NCBI RefSeq assembly: GCF_016862115.1
Contig: NZ_BOMI01000114.1
Coordinates: 1-64,000 of the forward strand
DNA from: Paractinoplanes deccanensis
Lineage (GTDB): Bacteria; Actinomycetota; Actinomycetes; Mycobacteriales; Micromonosporaceae
DNA length: 64,000 nucleotides
Direction of reading: 5' to 3'
The notes under the pieces were generated by a model. The model was not told the origin of the DNA and did no database searches. It saw only the letters and a program-made list of their open reading frames with translations. Below, piece by piece: positions 1 to 8,735 of this stretch. A program made the position numbers and the translations under genes. Position 1 is the stretch's first letter. The number at the start of each line of letters is the position of its first letter.

Positions 1-72
1 GCCGACACGGCCCGAACAACGCCCGCCGACACGGCCCGAACAACGCCCGCCGACACGGCCCGAGCAAACCCC
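1..72. repeat. 24-bp tandem repeat, three copies, at the left edge
   Basis: The 24-bp unit beginning GCCGACACGGCCCGAACAAC is present exactly at 1-24 and 25-48 and in degenerate form at 49-72. It lies in non-coding sequence downstream of the minus-strand operon that ends at 257 and may continue beyond the window. I see no hairpin or gene in it. Confidence 0.8.
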
Positions 73-256
73 GGCTGACGCGATTCCGAGCAGCCCTCGC
101 TGACGGGACCGCAACCCCGGCCACAGCAGCTCCCAGCACCCGTCGCGCCCTCACAACCACCGGCCGGAGCGGAACCGACGTCGCCCGCGGCCCCGGAGCG
201 GGAGCGTGGTGGGCGGCAGGCCGCTCCGCGGGCAGAAGCCGACCGCACGGCGGCCA
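73..256. other. Non-coding stretch downstream of the MoxR/VWA operon
   Basis: This stretch lies between the tandem repeat and the stop codon of the DUF5682 gene. It has short GC-rich inverted segments around 195-230 but no clean terminator stem followed by a T-run on the minus strand. The open frames here look like GC-bias artefacts. Confidence 0.4.
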
Positions 257-3037
257 TCAGTCTCTGCCGATAAGCGCCTCCACTGCCGTTGCCGACTCCG
301 GGAAAGCGGCGAGCAAGCCCGCCGCGGCCGTTGCCGGGGACGAGGGCTCCGCCGGCGCGGGAGCCGGCCACTGCCCCGGGCAGCCGAGCAGGGCCGCGAC
401 CGCCTCCCCGGCGGTGGGGTGCTCGGCCAGGAACGCGGCGGCCGGTCCCGCACCGGGCGAGGCGACGGCGGACGGCGACTCGGGGGCGCGCCGGGCGCGC
501 CAGGGTGGGATCCAGGCGTCGAGGGCGTCGAGCGTCGCCGGGAAGGTGCGGCCCGCCTCGCGGGTGAGGACCGGCACAAGCTCGGCCGCCTGATCGCGCA
601 GCGTGGTGATCAGGGTGGGCAGCCAGGGCAGCAGCACCGGGTCGGGCAGGCGGCCGAAGGCCTTGGAGAGGATCTCGACCACGAACGGCGCCAGGCGCGG
701 CACCGGTTCGAGCGCCTGCACGAAACCGCTCACGTATTGCGGGACGGTCGGCACGACCAGCGGGTTGCCGAGCAGGTCGTCGACCCTGGTGCGCAGGCCG
801 GTGAGGGGCAGCGAGCCCAGCTGGTGGTGCGCCGCCCACAACAGGGCGATCTTCGCCGGCGTCTCGGGGTGGGACTGGCGCACCGCCAGCTCGAGCTGGG
901 TGCGGTCGCAGCCGAGCGACAGGGCCAGGCTCTCCATGCTGAACAGGAAGCCGAGCATCGCCCCGACCTGGCGGACCCCGGTCTGGTCGTCGACGAAGGC
1001 CGTGGGCAGCAGGGTGCAGTAGTGGGCGTACCCCTCGGTGACGAACCGCCCGCACCAGGCCGGCAGCCCCGAAGCCGTGCTCCGGTAGTGGCCGAGCAGC
1101 CGTCGCACGCGGCGCAGGACGACCGGGGCCTCGTCGACGGTGCGCTCGGCCGCGAGCAGCTCGACCGCGCGGGCGCCCAGCTCGTCGGTGAGCCTGGGGC
1201 TGGCGAGGAAGAGCAGCGAGTCCTCCACCGCCTTGAGGGCGACCGCCGCGGTGGCCGCCGGGCCCCACGCCACGCGGCGCAGGCGCTGCTCCAGGACCTG
1301 TTCGAGGGTGACGCCCTCGTAGCCGAGCTCGATGATGCTGCGCTGGTGCCGGCCGAGGTCGAGGTCCCAGCTCTCCTGGAAGTGCCTCTCGCCGAGCCGG
1401 CGCGAGCCCATGATCGGCCGGACGGCGTGGTCGGGCAGCAGGTAGCGCAGCATCCACAGCAGCTGGGAGCAGGCCGCGAGCTCGGGCCGGGCGGTCAGGT
1501 CGAGCAGCGCCCGCTGGATGGTGCGCTGTTCGAGGTTGAGCCCGAGCGGGGCGAGCCGGTCGAAGACGTCGCGCGCCAGCGGCGGCAGCGCGTCGTAGCC
1601 GACCTGGCCGATCCGGTCGCCGCCGAGCAGGATCTCGCAGAGCCGCCGCACGTCGCGCCGCCCGGGCACGACGTCCTTCTCGATGCAGGTGACGGCGGCG
1701 TCGGCGAAGTCGTACGGTGTGGGCCGCACCCGGCCGCGCATGCCGGCGAGCAGGACCGACGTCTCGAAGACCGCGATCGCGTCGGCCGTGCTCGCCAGGT
1801 ATCCGTTGCGGCGGGCCAGCCGGACGATGTCGACGCACCAGCCGCGCAGCTCCTCCTCGTCGAGCCCGTCGAGCGCCGGCGGCCCGGAGAGGTAGCCGGT
1901 GAGCTCGTCCGCCGTCGGCTTCGCGGCCACGGGCGGGGGCAGCGCGCGTTTCTTGCTGTTGCGGCCGCCCTTCTGCCCGGCCAGCTCGAACGGCTTGAGC
2001 CGGGTCCTGCTCAGCTGCTTCTGCCACGTGGCCGCCGCGATCGACACGGAGCCCGGTGCCAGGCCGAACTGCGCCTCGATCGCCGAATGGCTGGACGGGA
2101 TGAGGCCGTAGAGCCATGTCGTCCCCGTACGAGGGCTGATCTCGAAGCTCGGCGTGCCGGGGGCCGATCCGACCTCGGGCAGCCGGCTCGCGGCGTGGAA
2201 GGCGCCGCAGACGTAGAGGCAGTCGGCGGGATCGGCGCCGGTGGCGGCCAGATGGCCGCGGATGCGCGTCCACATGTAGCGCTCGCGGTCCTCGTCGCTC
2301 TCCCACCGGGCCGAGTCGTGCGGCGCGAGGCGGCGGAACAGGCTTCCGATCAGGACCATGACCTGCCTGTACGTGTCGTGGTCGGCGTGCGCGAGCGGCT
2401 GCTCGACGTATTGGTCCCACCACTCCGACCAGTGCCGGACCCGGCCGTGGTGCAGCAGGTGCTCCTCCAGCTCGGCGAAGCGCGGCCGCAGGTCGCCGAT
2501 CTCGACACCGACCGCGTCGCCGTGCAGGTCGTCCTCCGGCGCGCCGCCCGCGTGCTCGGGCCGGGCGCCGGGCTGCCACTGGAAGACGTGGTCGGTCGAG
2601 CGGTCGACGAGCACGAGCTCGACCCCGGGCGTCTCCAGCGCGTACGAGATGGCCTGGTATTCCGCGGAGCTCTCGGTGATCGGCGCGATGACGCTGAGCG
2701 GCGCCGACTCGGCCGGGAACCCCTCGAGCTCGGCGGCGAAGGCCTGCAACGCCACCGGCAGCCGGCAGTTGCGCAGCTCGGTGAGGAGCGGCGCGAGGTC
2801 CTCGCACAGCTCCAGATAGATGACCTTCGGCTGCTTCTCGCGCAGGCGGCGCACCATGGCGAGCGCGGAGGCCGGCGAGTGGTGGCAGACCGGGAAGATC
2901 TCCAGCGGCTCCCGCAGCGCGTGCTCGACGTCGTCGACCATGCCGGTGAGGATCTCCGGCAGGGTGGCCGGTCCGCCGGCCAGCGCCTCGGCCGCGCCCA
3001 GCAGCTGGGCGCGGAGCGGGTCGAACGGGCTGCTCAT
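257..3037 (-). CDS. DUF5682 family protein (YehM-like), last gene of MoxR/VWA operon
   Basis: A protein of 926 aa. The N-terminal part carries the conserved FPVCHHSPASALAMVRR segment (about residues 46-62), followed by a predicted Rossmann-like alpha/beta region with YLELCEDL; this matches the DUF5682 family known from operons with MoxR ATPases and VWA proteins (E. coli yehM). The C-terminal half is Ala/Leu-rich helical sequence with an Ala/Pro-rich tail. The ATG at 3037 overlaps the stop of the ATPase gene in an ATGA arrangement, which decides the start and implies coupled translation. The biochemical role is unknown; it is presumably a partner or substrate of the ATPase-VWA pair. Confidence 0.85.
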   Translation of the reverse strand: MSSPFDPLRAQLLGAAEALAGGPATLPEILTGMVDDVEHALREPLEIFPVCHHSPASALAMVRRLREKQPKVIYLELCEDLAPLLTELRNCRLPVALQAFAAELEGFPAESAPLSVIAPITESSAEYQAISYALETPGVELVLVDRSTDHVFQWQPGARPEHAGGAPEDDLHGDAVGVEIGDLRPRFAELEEHLLHHGRVRHWSEWWDQYVEQPLAHADHDTYRQVMVLIGSLFRRLAPHDSARWESDEDRERYMWTRIRGHLAATGADPADCLYVCGAFHAASRLPEVGSAPGTPSFEISPRTGTTWLYGLIPSSHSAIEAQFGLAPGSVSIAAATWQKQLSRTRLKPFELAGQKGGRNSKKRALPPPVAAKPTADELTGYLSGPPALDGLDEEELRGWCVDIVRLARRNGYLASTADAIAVFETSVLLAGMRGRVRPTPYDFADAAVTCIEKDVVPGRRDVRRLCEILLGGDRIGQVGYDALPPLARDVFDRLAPLGLNLEQRTIQRALLDLTARPELAACSQLLWMLRYLLPDHAVRPIMGSRRLGERHFQESWDLDLGRHQRSIIELGYEGVTLEQVLEQRLRRVAWGPAATAAVALKAVEDSLLFLASPRLTDELGARAVELLAAERTVDEAPVVLRRVRRLLGHYRSTASGLPAWCGRFVTEGYAHYCTLLPTAFVDDQTGVRQVGAMLGFLFSMESLALSLGCDRTQLELAVRQSHPETPAKIALLWAAHHQLGSLPLTGLRTRVDDLLGNPLVVPTVPQYVSGFVQALEPVPRLAPFVVEILSKAFGRLPDPVLLPWLPTLITTLRDQAAELVPVLTREAGRTFPATLDALDAWIPPWRARRAPESPSAVASPGAGPAAAFLAEHPTAGEAVAALLGCPGQWPAPAPAEPSSPATAAAGLLAAFPESATAVEALIGRD

Positions 3038-4146
3038 GACAACGTCGCGATCGCCTCGCGGCCGCCCTCGAGGAAGCCGGTCCACTCGCCGCCGTCCTGC
3101 TTGCTGCGCGGCTCGATCACGCCGTGCCAGTACTTGTTGAGGATGGCGAGGTCCTCGGGGCTGCGCCGGGCCAGCGAGCCGACGAGGGAGCCGGCGAGCG
3201 TCTCGGCGGTCAGCTTCTCGGCGCCGAAGAAGGTGCTGTGCAGGATCGCGTCCTCGAGGACGCCGATCTGCTCGGCGGTGGACAGGGCCGACTCGAGCTT
3301 CTCGTCGTCGCTGGTCGCGGAGCCGGCGGCGGCGCGCAGGTCGGCGAAGCTCTGCAGCAGCACGTCGAGCAGGGTGGGCGGCACCTCGAGCTCGATGTTG
3401 TGCCGGCGCAGCAGCTCCTCGGTGCGGAACCGGACGATCTCGGCCTCGCTCTTGCGGTTTGTCACCACGGGGATGCGGACGAAGTTGAACCGGCGCTTGA
3501 GGGCCGAGGAGAGGTCGTTGACGCCCCGGTCGCGGCTGTTCGCGGTGGCGATGATCGAGAAGCCCGGCTTCGCGAAGACGATGTTGTCGTCGTCCAGCTC
3601 GGGGATGGAGACGTACTTCTCGGAGAGGATGGAGATCAGCGCGTCCTGCACGTCGCTGGTGGAGCGGGTGAGCTCCTCGAAGCGGCCGATGACGCCGCCC
3701 TCCATCGCGGTCATGATCGGCGACGGGATCATCGACGCGCGGGACTGGCCCTTGGCGATGACCATCGAGACGTTCCACGAGTATTTGATGTGGTCCTCGG
3801 TGGTGCCGGCGGTGCCCTGCACGACCAGCGTCGAGTTGCGGCTGATCGCCGCCGCGAGCAGCTCGGCGAGCCAGCTCTTGCCGGTGCCCGGGTCGCCGAT
3901 GAGCAGCAGGCCGCGGTCGGAGGCGAGGGTGACGATCGACCGCTCGACGAAGCTGCGGTCGCCGTACCACTTCTGGCCGATCTCGCGGTCGAGACCGTCG
4001 GCGCGTTCGGAGCCGAGGATGAACAGGCGCACCATCTTGGGGCTCAGGCGCCAGGAGAACGGCTTCGGCCCGTCGTCGATCGACTCGAGCCAGTCCAGCT
4101 CGTCCGCGTACTTGATCTCGGCAGGGGGTCGCAGCATCTCGCTCAC
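3034..4146 (-). CDS. MoxR-type AAA+ ATPase (YehL-like)
   Basis: A 370-aa AAA+ ATPase. The Walker A motif GDPGTGKS is at residues 84-91. The segment where Walker B is expected reads GGVIGRFEELTRS, without the usual hydrophobic-DE pair, so acidic E-E may substitute. Sensor 1 (IIATANSRDRG) and an ALKRRF arginine-finger-like segment follow. MoxR ATPases typically act as chaperone-like remodelers paired with a VWA protein, and that partner is the gene just upstream. It lies 25 nt downstream of the VWA gene and overlaps the DUF5682 start by 4 nt. The organisation resembles E. coli yehL-yehM-yehP-yehQ. The substrate is unknown. Confidence 0.9.
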   Translation of the reverse strand: MSEMLRPPAEIKYADELDWLESIDDGPKPFSWRLSPKMVRLFILGSERADGLDREIGQKWYGDRSFVERSIVTLASDRGLLLIGDPGTGKSWLAELLAAAISRNSTLVVQGTAGTTEDHIKYSWNVSMVIAKGQSRASMIPSPIMTAMEGGVIGRFEELTRSTSDVQDALISILSEKYVSIPELDDDNIVFAKPGFSIIATANSRDRGVNDLSSALKRRFNFVRIPVVTNRKSEAEIVRFRTEELLRRHNIELEVPPTLLDVLLQSFADLRAAAGSATSDDEKLESALSTAEQIGVLEDAILHSTFFGAEKLTAETLAGSLVGSLARRSPEDLAILNKYWHGVIEPRSKQDGGEWTGFLEGGREAIATLS

Positions 4147-4171
4147 GGGGTCGTTCTCCTTCTCGAGGGTT

Positions 4172-5452
4172 CTAGGCGACGAAGTTCTTGAGCTCGGTGA
4201 CGAGCTTCTGGATCTTGCCGGAGATCACGGGGGTGCCGAGATCCGTGAAACGCTGGCGGAACCACGGGTTGACGCTCTGGGTGCCGGAGCTGTTGACCGA
4301 GCCGACCGGGATGAAGCGCACCCCGGAGCGATGCACCGCCTCGATGCCGTCGAACAGCGGCTGGGAGCGGTCGAACTCGTAGAAGTCGGAGATCCACACG
4401 AGCACCGTGTTGCGCGGGTCGGCGATCTTGGGGCGGGCCATGGCCATCGCGACCGGGCCGTCGTTGCCGCCGCCGAGCTTGGTGCGCAGCAGCACCTCGA
4501 ACGGGTCGTGCACCCACGGCGTGAGGTCGAGCGCCCTCGTGTCGTAGGCGATCAGGTGCACGTCGACCTTGGGCAGCCCCGCGAAGATCGAGGCGAGGAT
4601 CGTGCAGTTGACCATCGAGTCGACCATCGAGCCGGACTGGTCGACCACCACGATCATCCGGGCCGGGGTGACCCGCTTGGCGGTCTGCCGGTAGAAGAGC
4701 CGGTCGACGTAGAGGCGCTCGTCCTCCGGGTTCCAGTTGGGCAGGTTCTTCCAGATCGTGCGGTCGAGATCGAGGTTGCGGAAGACGCGTTTCGGCGGCA
4801 CCGACCGGTCGATCGTGCCGGCGCTCGCCTGCGCGACCTGGGTGCGCAGGACCTGGGCGACCTCGTCGACGAACTGGCGGATCAGCCGCTTGGCGTTGGC
4901 CAGCGCGACACCGTCGAGGTTGCTCTTGTCGCGCAGGAGCTGCTCGATCAGCGACATGCTGGGCGTGAGCTGCCGGGCCAGCCGGGGATCGGCGAGCACC
5001 TCGCGCAACCGCATGCGCCTGACCAGATCGCCCTCGATGCCGGCGAGGACCTTGCCCTCGGGGCGGCCGCGCAGCTCGCCCGGCTCGTGCCCGAGCGCGC
5101 GCTCGAACCACCCCGCGTCGGCCTGCCACCGCGCGAGCCGGCCGGCGCTGACGTCGCCGCTGCCCGTGTCGAAGACGTTGAGCAGCAGCTTGGACGCGAG
5201 CGCGGCACGGCGCACCTCGCCCTCGCGGTCGTCCGATCCGGGGGTCATCAGGCCGTCGAGCTCCGCGGCGAGGTGCGGGTGGCGCTGCACCAGGTTGTCG
5301 ACGGAGGCGCTCGGGTCGAGCAGGGCCGCCGGCAGCCCCAGATCGTCGACGATCGCGACGCTCGCGGACTCGAGCGCCGGCTGCTCCTCGGGATCGAAGA
5401 GGCGGGCGAGCAGCCGCCAGTAGAGGACCTGGCGCCGGTTGTCGTCGGTCAT
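4172..5452 (-). CDS. VWA domain protein with MIDAS motif (YehP-like)
   Basis: A 426-aa protein with a helical N-terminal half and a C-terminal von Willebrand factor A domain (about residues 235-420). The MIDAS metal site is visible as VVVDQSGSM (DxSxS), with the later GGGND loop and WISDFYEF. The loop has N where many VWA domains have T. It is the expected cofactor of the MoxR ATPase encoded next. The ATG at 5452 overlaps the stop of the preceding gene (ATGA), which supports this start over longer frames. Such proteins usually act in the cytoplasm or at the inner membrane face as metal-dependent adaptors. Confidence 0.88.
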   Translation of the reverse strand: MTDDNRRQVLYWRLLARLFDPEEQPALESASVAIVDDLGLPAALLDPSASVDNLVQRHPHLAAELDGLMTPGSDDREGEVRRAALASKLLLNVFDTGSGDVSAGRLARWQADAGWFERALGHEPGELRGRPEGKVLAGIEGDLVRRMRLREVLADPRLARQLTPSMSLIEQLLRDKSNLDGVALANAKRLIRQFVDEVAQVLRTQVAQASAGTIDRSVPPKRVFRNLDLDRTIWKNLPNWNPEDERLYVDRLFYRQTAKRVTPARMIVVVDQSGSMVDSMVNCTILASIFAGLPKVDVHLIAYDTRALDLTPWVHDPFEVLLRTKLGGGNDGPVAMAMARPKIADPRNTVLVWISDFYEFDRSQPLFDGIEAVHRSGVRFIPVGSVNSSGTQSVNPWFRQRFTDLGTPVISGKIQKLVTELKNFVA

Positions 5453-6783
5453 TTGCGCAGCAGCCTTCCCGCTCGTTCGCGCAGCACCTCGACGGCGCCG
5501 CCCGCTGCCTCCTCGGCCTTGGCGGCCTTGGCGTCGGTGGGGCCGAGCGCCCAATCGCCGGTGTGCACGGCGAGCTGCTTCTTGCGCACGGTCGCCTGCA
5601 CCCCGAGCGGCTGCACCGCCCACCCGCCGCCGTCGAAACGCAGCAGCCCCAGGCAGGCGGTGGCGGAGGCGACCAGTTCGGCGGTGAGCGGGCCGGCGGC
5701 CGGCAGCCTGCCGGTGGCCGTGTCGAAGCCGCCCGCCTCGAGCAGGACCGGCTCGGCGATGGCCGCCGGGTGACGGTCGAGCGGGGCCGGCGACGAGGCG
5801 ACCGCCCCGGCGAGCAGCACCCGCGCGGTGGTGAACGGATCGGCCGACTCCCCCGCCACCGCCACCGCCGCGCCCTCGTCCCAGACGAGGTCGCCGCCGG
5901 CGGTCAGCCTCATGCCCGACACCTCGACGCAGCGATGCTCCGCGAGCGCCCCCAGCAGCACCGGGAACGCGGCGAGCATGCGCCAGGCGGACGGGCCGCT
6001 GATGGTGTCGACCTTGGCGGCGGCCACGCTGGTGCGGACCAGCCGGACGGCGCCGCCCGTCTCGAGCAGCCCGTGCACCTGGCAGCGGAAGGCGGTCGGA
6101 TGTTCGTGCAGGTCGGCGCCGAGGATCAGCAGCCGCCCGCCGACCGGCGCGGACGGTTCCGCGGGCAGGCCCTCCTGCGACAGCACCAGCGCGCGGGTCC
6201 ACAGGTCGGCCCAGCGCCGCACGGGCACCCGCGGCATGGTGGCCACCGGGGCGGCGGCCCGCAGCTCGGCCGAGAAGCCGTCGAGCAGCACCGCGAGGCG
6301 CCGCTGGGACGGCTGGGCGAGCAGCGCCTGCACCGTCTGGGCGCCGCCGGCGGCGAGCTCGTGGTCGACGCCGCGCCAGCCGGCGATCGCGAGCTCGCGC
6401 AGCCACGACCGGCTGCCCGCGGCGAGCGGGGACGGCTCGGCGGTGCCGGTGGCCGCGCGGTACGGCTCGCGGACACGGCCCGCCGCGGCGTCGAGCCCGG
6501 CCAGCAGCGCGTCGTGGGCGGCGCCGAGCAGGGCCACCCGGCAGCCGGCGAGAGCCGCGAGATGCTCGTCGGTGACCGTCCCCGCGACGATCTTGCCGAT
6601 CGCGTCGGCGGCCCGGCCCGCGAGCGGGGACCCGCCGAAGGCCGCGGCGACCGCCTCGAGGGCGGCGGCCCGGGTGTCGTCGAGCCGGGCCAGGCCGTGC
6701 ACGAGCGCGTCGTCGAGGCCGTCGACCAGGGCGAGGACGTCGTCGAGCCCGGCGGGGCGGGCCTGGAGCACGTCGGTGAGCAT
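5449..6783 (-). CDS. Uncharacterised protein of the MoxR/VWA/SWIM operon
   Basis: A 444-aa protein, Ala/Leu-rich, with no motif I can assign. The N-terminal third is predicted helical and the middle contains alternating hydrophobic strands (GGRLLILGADLHEH, CVEVSGMRLTAGGDLVWDEG). A basic tail follows. The start is fixed by a TGATG junction: the SWIM gene stop shares its A with this ATG at 6783. It sits between the SWIM and VWA genes; with the SWIM protein it totals 611 residues, so the two could together correspond to a longer SWIM protein such as YehQ (inference). Function unknown. Confidence 0.75.
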   Translation of the reverse strand: MLTDVLQARPAGLDDVLALVDGLDDALVHGLARLDDTRAAALEAVAAAFGGSPLAGRAADAIGKIVAGTVTDEHLAALAGCRVALLGAAHDALLAGLDAAAGRVREPYRAATGTAEPSPLAAGSRSWLRELAIAGWRGVDHELAAGGAQTVQALLAQPSQRRLAVLLDGFSAELRAAAPVATMPRVPVRRWADLWTRALVLSQEGLPAEPSAPVGGRLLILGADLHEHPTAFRCQVHGLLETGGAVRLVRTSVAAAKVDTISGPSAWRMLAAFPVLLGALAEHRCVEVSGMRLTAGGDLVWDEGAAVAVAGESADPFTTARVLLAGAVASSPAPLDRHPAAIAEPVLLEAGGFDTATGRLPAAGPLTAELVASATACLGLLRFDGGGWAVQPLGVQATVRKKQLAVHTGDWALGPTDAKAAKAEEAAGGAVEVLRERAGRLLRK

Positions 6784-7286
6784 CACCGCGCCTCCCGGCC
6801 GGTCGCGGGGAACCACTGAAGGTCGGGAAGCGGATCGGTGCTCGGCGGCACCTCGAGATAGGCCAGGTGGCGCAGGAAGCTGCTGAACACCTCGGCGGCC
6901 CGCTGGGGAGCGGCGGCCGGGCGCAGCGCCGGCCAGAGATCGGGCTCGCCCGCCGGCGGCTCGACCTTGAGGTAGCGGGCGACCCGCTCCATCCCGTACT
7001 GCGCGACGGCGGCCTCGACGAGGGCCTTCAGGTGGTTGCAGGGGCGCGAGCCGCCGCCGAGGCCGCCGCACGGGCGGTTGTTGTTGGTGTTGCAGCTCAG
7101 GCCGTGCTCGGCGGCGGTGATCGACGAGACGTAGACCCGCTCGACGTCGGACCCGCTGGAGACCACCCCCTGCAACCGCCCCTCGGCGAGCTCGACGAAC
7201 GGCACCTTGGCCAGCTTGCGCGGCCGCACGGGCGCGATGACTGGGGCTGCGCTGTGCCGCTCGTAGGCGACGACCTCGCTTGTCAC
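6783..7286 (-). CDS. SWIM zinc-finger protein, first gene of MoxR/VWA operon
   Basis: A 167-aa protein. A SWIM-type zinc ligand pattern is seen near residues 65-90: LSCNTNN, RPCGG and GSRPCNHLK, the last being the CxH pair. SWIM fingers bind nucleic acid or protein and recur in MoxR/VWA clusters. The GTG at 7286 has a strong ribosome site (GGAGGAG, 6 nt upstream), which supports it as the operon's first start. The promoter must lie in the 150 bp between this gene and the divergent TTG-started membrane gene at 7440. The following gene starts within this gene's stop codon. Confidence 0.82.
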   Translation of the reverse strand: MTSEVVAYERHSAAPVIAPVRPRKLAKVPFVELAEGRLQGVVSSGSDVERVYVSSITAAEHGLSCNTNNNRPCGGLGGGSRPCNHLKALVEAAVAQYGMERVARYLKVEPPAGEPDLWPALRPAAAPQRAAEVFSSFLRHLAYLEVPPSTDPLPDLQWFPATGREAR

Positions 7287-7439
7287 AACCGCTCCTCCTC
7301 ACGATCAGGTGCGCGTAGTTCTATCGGATGGGTCCGACAAAACCTCGCCACCAGGCTCAACTCACCGGCCGAGCCGCCGATCATGGCCAGAGCGGTCCCT
7401 CCCCCCGGACCGCTGTCGACAAAGGCGGAGGTACACGCC

Positions 7440-8147
7440 TTGAGCATTGCCCGCTACGGCGCCCGCTCGGCCGGGTTCGCCCTGCTCTACCTCCTGGCCC
7501 TGGTCGCCGGGCAAGCGCTGGACGGCGCGCTCTGGCCGGCGGCGGCCGTCGGCGCGGTCTGGCTGGTGGCGCAGGGCGCGCACGGCCCGCGCCGCTTCGA
7601 CGCGCTCGTGATGATGGTCCTGGCGGCACTGGTGCCGGACACCGACGCGCTGCTCGCGGGCGTGACCCAGGCGCTCCCGCAGGTGCTGCCGGCGGTGCTC
7701 TTCGCCTGGCTGCTCGACCGCTGGCTGCCCCTCTACTGGCAGGGCCTGGGCGAGCGGTTCTACGGCGCGTGGCCGGCGCTGGGCCGCCTCGCCGGCGCCG
7801 CCGCGGTCGCCGGGCTGTCGGGAGCGGTGCTGCGAAGTGTGCTGTTCCCCGCCGACTTCGCGGCGGGCGAGGCCGTCTGGGCCGTGCTGCGCGACACGCT
7901 CTCGGTGGCGGTCACGATCTTGGTGGTACGGGCGATCAACCAGCGGTACGGCACGCGGGCGCCCGAGCCCCGCACCGCCGCACCGTCCGAGGTGAACTAC
8001 CGCGAGGAGCTGCGGCACCGGCTCGACGAGGTCTTCGCCGAGTCACCCGGCGCCCGCGCCGAGTCGCCGCGTCCCGCGGCCGGGCGCCGCCGGCGCAAGC
8101 GGGGTGACGGTCCCGACGGCCGGCCGCACCTGACTATCGTCAAGTGA
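7440..8147 (+). CDS. Putative multi-pass membrane protein
   Basis: A 235-aa protein of unknown family. Hydrophobic segments at about residues 10-28, 30-45, 55-75, 80-100, 120-140 and 150-170 suggest five or six membrane spans, followed by a charged, Arg/Lys-rich cytoplasmic tail. I chose the TTG at 7440 because the strong Shine-Dalgarno AAAGGCGGAGG (7421-7431) lies 8 nt upstream; the in-frame ATG at 7384 has no ribosome site. It is divergent from the SWIM operon. The stop lies about 20 nt before the VOC gene start, so the two are probably co-transcribed. Confidence 0.7.
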   Translation: MSIARYGARSAGFALLYLLALVAGQALDGALWPAAAVGAVWLVAQGAHGPRRFDALVMMVLAALVPDTDALLAGVTQALPQVLPAVLFAWLLDRWLPLYWQGLGERFYGAWPALGRLAGAAAVAGLSGAVLRSVLFPADFAAGEAVWAVLRDTLSVAVTILVVRAINQRYGTRAPEPRTAAPSEVNYREELRHRLDEVFAESPGARAESPRPAAGRRRRKRGDGPDGRPHLTIVK

Positions 8148-8167
8148 CGTCAGAGAGGAGCCGGCCC

Positions 8168-8665
8168 ATGACCACCGTCGATCCCGCCGCCCGCGAGGCC
8201 GAGCGCGCCCGCCTGCGCGCCGAGCACCTGAGGCCGCCCGGCCAGCGACCGGCCTCGACCGCGCGGGGACTGCACCACACCGCGCTGATCAGCAGCGACG
8301 TCGAGCGGACCATCCGGTTCTACCAGGACGTGCTGGGCTTCCCGCTGACCGAGCTCATCGAGAACAGGGACTACCCCGGTTCGTCGCACTTCTTCTTCGA
8401 CATCGGCAACGGCAACCTGATCGCCTTCTTCGACTTCCCCGGCCTGGACGTGGGCCCGTACGCGGAGGTCCTCGGCGGCCTGCACCACATGGCGATCAGC
8501 GTCGAGCAGGACCGCTGGCACGCGCTCGTCGGCCGCCTCGCCAAGGCCGGCATCGAGCACGAGGTCCACAGCGGCGTCTCGGTCTACTTCCGCGACCCCG
8601 ACGGCGCCCGCATCGAGCTGATCGCCGACCCGCTCGGCGAGATGTACGGCCAGCAGGTGCTCTGA
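8168..8665 (+). CDS. VOC (glyoxalase/bleomycin-resistance fold) family protein
   Basis: A 165-aa protein with the paired beta-alpha-beta-beta-beta modules of the vicinal oxygen chelate superfamily: LHHTALISSDVERTIRFYQDVLGF at the front and GLHHMAISVEQDRW, then YFRDPDGARIELI at the back. Probable metal ligands are the His of LHHTAL, the His of LHHMAI and the Glu of RIELI. The ATG at 8168 is preceded by AGAGGAG 7 nt upstream; an upstream GTG at 8144 overlaps the previous gene and lacks such a site. The substrate is not predictable; the fold serves dioxygenases, glyoxalases and drug-binding proteins. Confidence 0.85.
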   Translation: MTTVDPAAREAERARLRAEHLRPPGQRPASTARGLHHTALISSDVERTIRFYQDVLGFPLTELIENRDYPGSSHFFFDIGNGNLIAFFDFPGLDVGPYAEVLGGLHHMAISVEQDRWHALVGRLAKAGIEHEVHSGVSVYFRDPDGARIELIADPLGEMYGQQVL

Positions 8666-8668
8666 CGG

Positions 8669-8718
8669 TTGACCCATCGGCATTCGTCGATGCACACTCT
8701 CCGAGGAAAGCGCTTACC
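8669..8718 (+). promoter_or_regulatory. Promoter and LacI-like operator for the rhamnogalacturonan lyase gene
   Basis: A -35-like TTGACC (8669-8674) is followed after 18 bp by CACACT (8693-8698), then by GGAAAGCGCTTACC (8705-8718), centred on the palindrome AAGCGCTT. AGCGCT-centred palindromes are typical LacI-family operators for carbohydrate genes in actinomycetes. The position just after the -10 suits repression. No LacI gene is in the window. Confidence 0.55.
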
Positions 8719-8735
8719 TCACCCCGGAGACCGCC

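Noticed and set aside
206-5773. A 1855-codon open frame on the plus strand, opposite the MoxR/VWA operon
   Set aside because: It is antisense to genes with clear motifs, its product is Arg/Gly/Ala-rich without any domain, and such long frames are a known effect of third-position GC bias.
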